Shown: positions 62,801 through 64,000 of the stretch, piece after piece
Layout: each line of letters opens with the position of its first letter
How positions within the stretch are numbered: the stretch's first letter is position 1
Assembly (NCBI RefSeq): GCF_000613245.1
Contig: NZ_HG964937.1
Location: forward strand, 391,689 to 455,688
From: Mycobacterium asiaticum DSM 44297
GTDB lineage: Bacteria; Actinomycetota; Actinomycetes; Mycobacteriales; Mycobacteriaceae
Length of the DNA stretch: 64,000 nucleotides
Direction of reading: 5' to 3'
Translations under genes and position numbers: made by a program
The notes under the pieces: generated by a model
Seen by the model: the letters and a program-made list of their open reading frames with translations, nothing else
What the model was told of the DNA's origin: nothing
Database searches by the model: none

Positions 62801-64000
62801 TGCTGGCTTCGGCGGCCCGGCTGGTGTTGGGCCAGCTGGGATTGGACGAGCCGGCGTCGGCTGTGTCGTCCGGGGCCACCGACGCCGAGCTGATCGATCT
62901 CGTCACGGCCGAATTGGGCGCGGACTGGCCACGTTTGGTGGCGCCGACGTTCGACGCGAAGAAGGCCGTCGTCTTCGACGACCGGTGGGCCAGCGCCCGC
63001 GAGGACCTGGTCAAGCTGTGGCTGACCGACGAGGGCGACATCGACGCCGACTGGGTGCGGCTGTCGGAGCGGTTCGAGGGCGCCGGCCACGTGGTCGCCA
63101 ACCAGGCCACCTGGTGGCAGGGCAGGTCGTTGGCCGCGGGCCGGCAGATCCACGCCTCGCTGTACGGCCGGATCGCCGCCGGTGCCGAGAACCCGAACCC
63201 CGGCCCGCACCACAACGAAATCGCGGTGGTCACCGGCGCTTCCAAGGGCTCGATCGCCGCTTCGGTGGCCGCCAAACTGCTCGACGGCGGCGCCACCGTC
63301 ATCGCAACCACCTCGAAGCTGGACGAAGAGCGACTTGCCTTCTACCGCAACCTCTATCGCGATCACGCCCGGTTCGGCGCGGCGCTGTGGGTGGTCGCGG
63401 CCAACATGGCGTCCTACTCCGACATCGACGGACTGGTCGAATGGATCGGCACCGAGCAGATCGAAAGCCTTGGGCCGCAGTCGATCCACATCAAGGACGC
63501 GCAGACGCCGACCCTGCTGTTCCCGTTCGCGGCACCGCGGGTGGTGGGTGACCTCTCCGAGGTAGGCGCTCGCGCCGAGATGGAGATGAAGGTCCTGCTG
63601 TGGGCCGTGCAGCGGCTGATCAGCGGGCTGTCCAAGATCGGCGCCGAACGCGACATCGCGTCCCGGCTGCACGTGGTGCTACCCGGCTCGCCCAACCGTG
63701 GCATGTTCGGTGGGGACGGGGCTTACGGCGAGGCGAAGTCGGCGCTGGACGCCGTGGTCAGCCGCTGGCACGCCGAATCCTCGTGGGCGGAACGGGTCAG
63801 CCTGGCGCACGCGCTGATCGGCTGGACCCGCGGCACCGGGCTGATGGGCCACAACGACGCCATCGTCACCGCGGTCGAAGAGGCCGGCGTCACCACCTAC
63901 TCGACTGACGAGATGGCGTCGATGCTGCTCGACCTGTGCGACGTGGAATCCAAAGTCGCCGCGGCCAGTTCGCCGATCAAGGCGGACCTCACCGGTGGTC
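56857..64000 (+). CDS. fas: Type I fatty acid synthase, 5' 2381 codons
   Basis: Multifunctional FAS-I; 2381 residues lie in the window (the M. tuberculosis protein has about 3070). Order seen: acetyltransferase (ALAGHSAGVLAVEALQ, S149), enoyl reductase (LLAGMTPTTVDAK, about 420), dehydratase (SGDHNPIHTD, about 1227), malonyl/palmitoyl transferase (CGHSVGEYTAL, S1437), acyl carrier region (DGASSRRNQLL, S1811 or S1812), ketoreductase (VVTGASKGSIAAS, about 2125). The ketosynthase lies beyond the edge. It makes C16-C26 acyl-CoA precursors, also for mycolic acids. GTG 56857 with agggagaacgaa. Confidence 0.98.
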   Translation, partial: MTIHEHDRVSADRDDSGSSNARALVDRLTAGEPYAVAFGGQGGAWLETLEELVSGAGIESELATLVGEVELLLEPVANELVVVRPIGFEPLQWVRALAAEDTVPSDKHLTSSAVSIPGVLLTQLAAIRALARQGMDLIQTPPVALAGHSAGVLAVEALQASGTRDVELLAMAQLIGAAGTLVARRRGISVLGDRPPMVSVTNADPERIGQLLDEFAQDVRTVLPPVLSIRNGRRSVVITGTPEQLSRFELYCNQISEKEEADRKNKVRGGDVFAPLFDPVKVEVGFHTPRLADGIDIVGGWAEKVGLDVALARELANAILVDKVDWVNEITRVNDAGARWILDLGPGDILTRLTAPVIRGLGIGIVPAATRGGQRNLFTVGATPEVARAWSSYAPTVVCLPDGRVKLSTKFTRLTGRSPILLAGMTPTTVDAKIVAAAANAGHWAELAGGGQVTEEIFANRIQELSGLLDPGRTYQFNALFLDPYLWKLQLGGKRLVQKARQSGAAIDGVVVSAGIPDLEEAVELIEELNDIGISHVVFKPGTIEQIRSVIRIATEVPTKPVIMHVEGGRAGGHHSWEDLDDLLLATYSELRSRSNITVCVGGGIGTPERAAEYLSGRWAQEYGFPLMPVDGILVGTAAMATLEATTSPSVKRMLVETQGTDQWISAGKAQGGMASSRSQLGADIHEIDNSASRCGQLLDEVAGDADAVAARRDEIIAAMARTAKPYFGDVAEMTYLQWLRRYVELAIGDGDSTADTAAPGSPWLADTWRDRFEEMLKRTEARLHPKDSGPIETLFADAAQLENPEQAIATLLQRYPDAETVQLHPADVPFFVTLCKTLGKPVNFVPVIDKDVRRWWRSDSLWQAHDARYDADQVCIIPGPAAVAGITRLDEPVGELLDRFEQAAIDEVLATGVKPEDVTSRRLGRPDVRGPLAVVLDAPDVLWAGRTTTNPVHRIAEPGDWQVHENRTATHTSTGSRLQVNPDGTSVVLSVPISGTWIDIVLRLPANTVDGGIPVVSTDDATAAMRSVLAIAAGADGPESLPDVHDGAATLTVDWDPERVADHTGVTATFGEPLAPSLTTVPDALVGLCWPAVFAAIGAATTDTGVPVVEGLLSLVHLDHAVRLAGRLPAVSAQLTITATASAATDTDMGRVVPVLVTVTGSDGATIATMEERFAILGRTGPAELSDPARAGGAVSENATDTPRRRRRDVTVGAPVDMRPFAVVSGDHNPIHTDKAAALLAGLESPIVHGMWLSAAAQHAVTATDGQARPPARLVGWTARFLGMVRPGDEVDFRVERVGIDQGAEVLEVSARIGSDLVMSASARLAAPKTVYAFPGQGIQHKGMGMDVRARSKAARKVWDEADKFTRDTLGFSVLHVVRDNPTSIIASGVHYHHPDGVLFLTQFTQVAMATVAAAQVAEMREQGAFVEGAITCGHSVGEYTALACVSGVFELDALLEAVFHRGSKMHDIVPRDELGRSNYRLAAIRPSQIDLPDDEVTEFVARIAANTGEFLEIVNFNLRGSQYAIAGTVRGLEALEAEVERRREITGGKRSFILVPGIDVPFHSRVLRVGVNEFRRSLERLMPRDKDPEVILGRYIPNLVPRPFTLDRDFIQEIRDLVPAEPLDEILADYDTWRNERPRDLARKVLIELLAWQFASPVRWIETQDLLFTEEAAGGLGVERFVEIGVKTSPTVAGLATNTLKLPEYAHSTIEVLNAERDAAVLFATDTDPEPEDEPAEVAGDSDAAPEAAATVEAAPAPAPTAPSGGPRPDDIGFDAADATLALIAISAKMRIDQIEELDSIESITDGASSRRNQLLVDLGSELNLGAIDGAAEADLAGLRAQVTKLARTYKPFGPVLSDAINDQLRTVLGPSGKRPGAIAERVTKTWELGEGWAKHVTVEVALGTREGTSVRGGAMGHLHEGALADAASVDKVIDAAVAAVAARRGIAVSLPSAGGGGGATVDAAALSEFTDQITGRDGVLASAARLVLGQLGLDEPASAVSSGATDAELIDLVTAELGADWPRLVAPTFDAKKAVVFDDRWASAREDLVKLWLTDEGDIDADWVRLSERFEGAGHVVANQATWWQGRSLAAGRQIHASLYGRIAAGAENPNPGPHHNEIAVVTGASKGSIAASVAAKLLDGGATVIATTSKLDEERLAFYRNLYRDHARFGAALWVVAANMASYSDIDGLVEWIGTEQIESLGPQSIHIKDAQTPTLLFPFAAPRVVGDLSEVGARAEMEMKVLLWAVQRLISGLSKIGAERDIASRLHVVLPGSPNRGMFGGDGAYGEAKSALDAVVSRWHAESSWAERVSLAHALIGWTRGTGLMGHNDAIVTAVEEAGVTTYSTDEMASMLLDLCDVESKVAAASSPIKADLTGG

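Noticed and set aside
61393..63672. 759 aa minus-strand frame inside fas
   Set aside because: Same reason: antisense shadow of the FAS-I frame.

Overview
The window is high-GC mycobacterial chromosome. The evidence is a type I fatty acid synthase (fas) next to a Tat-exported DUF1906 protein (the Rv2525c-fas pair of Mycobacterium tuberculosis), a WhiB6-type regulator, PE and PPE proteins, and a full type VII (ESX) secretion apparatus. Many genes overlap as GTGA, ATGA or TGATG, and GTG and TTG starts are common. No rRNA, tRNA, CRISPR array, transposase or phage gene was seen.

Layout: (1) 1-9805 starts with a cut-off TetR regulator. Short operons of ESX-accessory-like helical proteins follow: a YbaB-like protein, WXG/EspC-like proteins, a Pro/Gly-rich substrate-like protein and an EspG-like chaperone. 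This part also holds an NHL-propeller lipoprotein and a run of three membrane-anchored extracellular proteins. (2) 9810-12356 holds a WhiB6 homologue, a divergent FHA plus helix-turn-helix protein whose second HTH is out of frame, and a 34-kDa-antigen/DUF5336 membrane protein. (3) 12406-36182 is the ESX core: eccE, eccB, a first eccD, fused eccC, a second eccD, mycP and a large espI-like ParA gene. A converging minus-strand operon encodes EspD/EspH-like, YbaB/EspL-like, two helical substrate-like proteins, PE, PPE, EspG and an Esx pair. Divergent from that operon are eccA and a second espI-like ATPase. The locus does not sort cleanly into ESX-1 to ESX-5 from what I recall of those proteins, and it encodes two different EccD proteins. 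(4) 36186-55478 is a CoA-thioester catabolic cluster: two AMP-forming acyl-CoA ligases, four acyl-CoA dehydrogenases, an F420-type (LLM) oxidoreductase, an SDR, a FadR-type GntR regulator, a double CoA-transferase, a 3Fe-4S ferredoxin, two Rieske oxygenases, a SnoaL-like protein, two hot-dog hydratases, an aldehyde dehydrogenase and an AttH/CrtC-like lipocalin. The set fits uptake, activation and oxidative breakdown of a cyclic terpenoid or steroid-like compound; the substrate is unknown. (5) 55614-64000 is the Rv2525c homologue and fas, which runs off the right edge.

How the parts work together: EccB, EccC, EccD and EccE form the inner-membrane channel. EccC drives it, MycP is the periplasmic protease, and EccA and EspG handle PE/PPE and Esp substrates. 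WhiB6 and the FHA-HTH protein are likely regulators. In the catabolic part a short motif, CTAAMWTAR, occurs in five promoter gaps, one directly between the gntR gene and the CoA-transferase. This points to a single local regulon. The most notable observations are the two-EccD ESX locus, the shared C-terminal PPVIG-like motif in candidate substrates, and this operator family.
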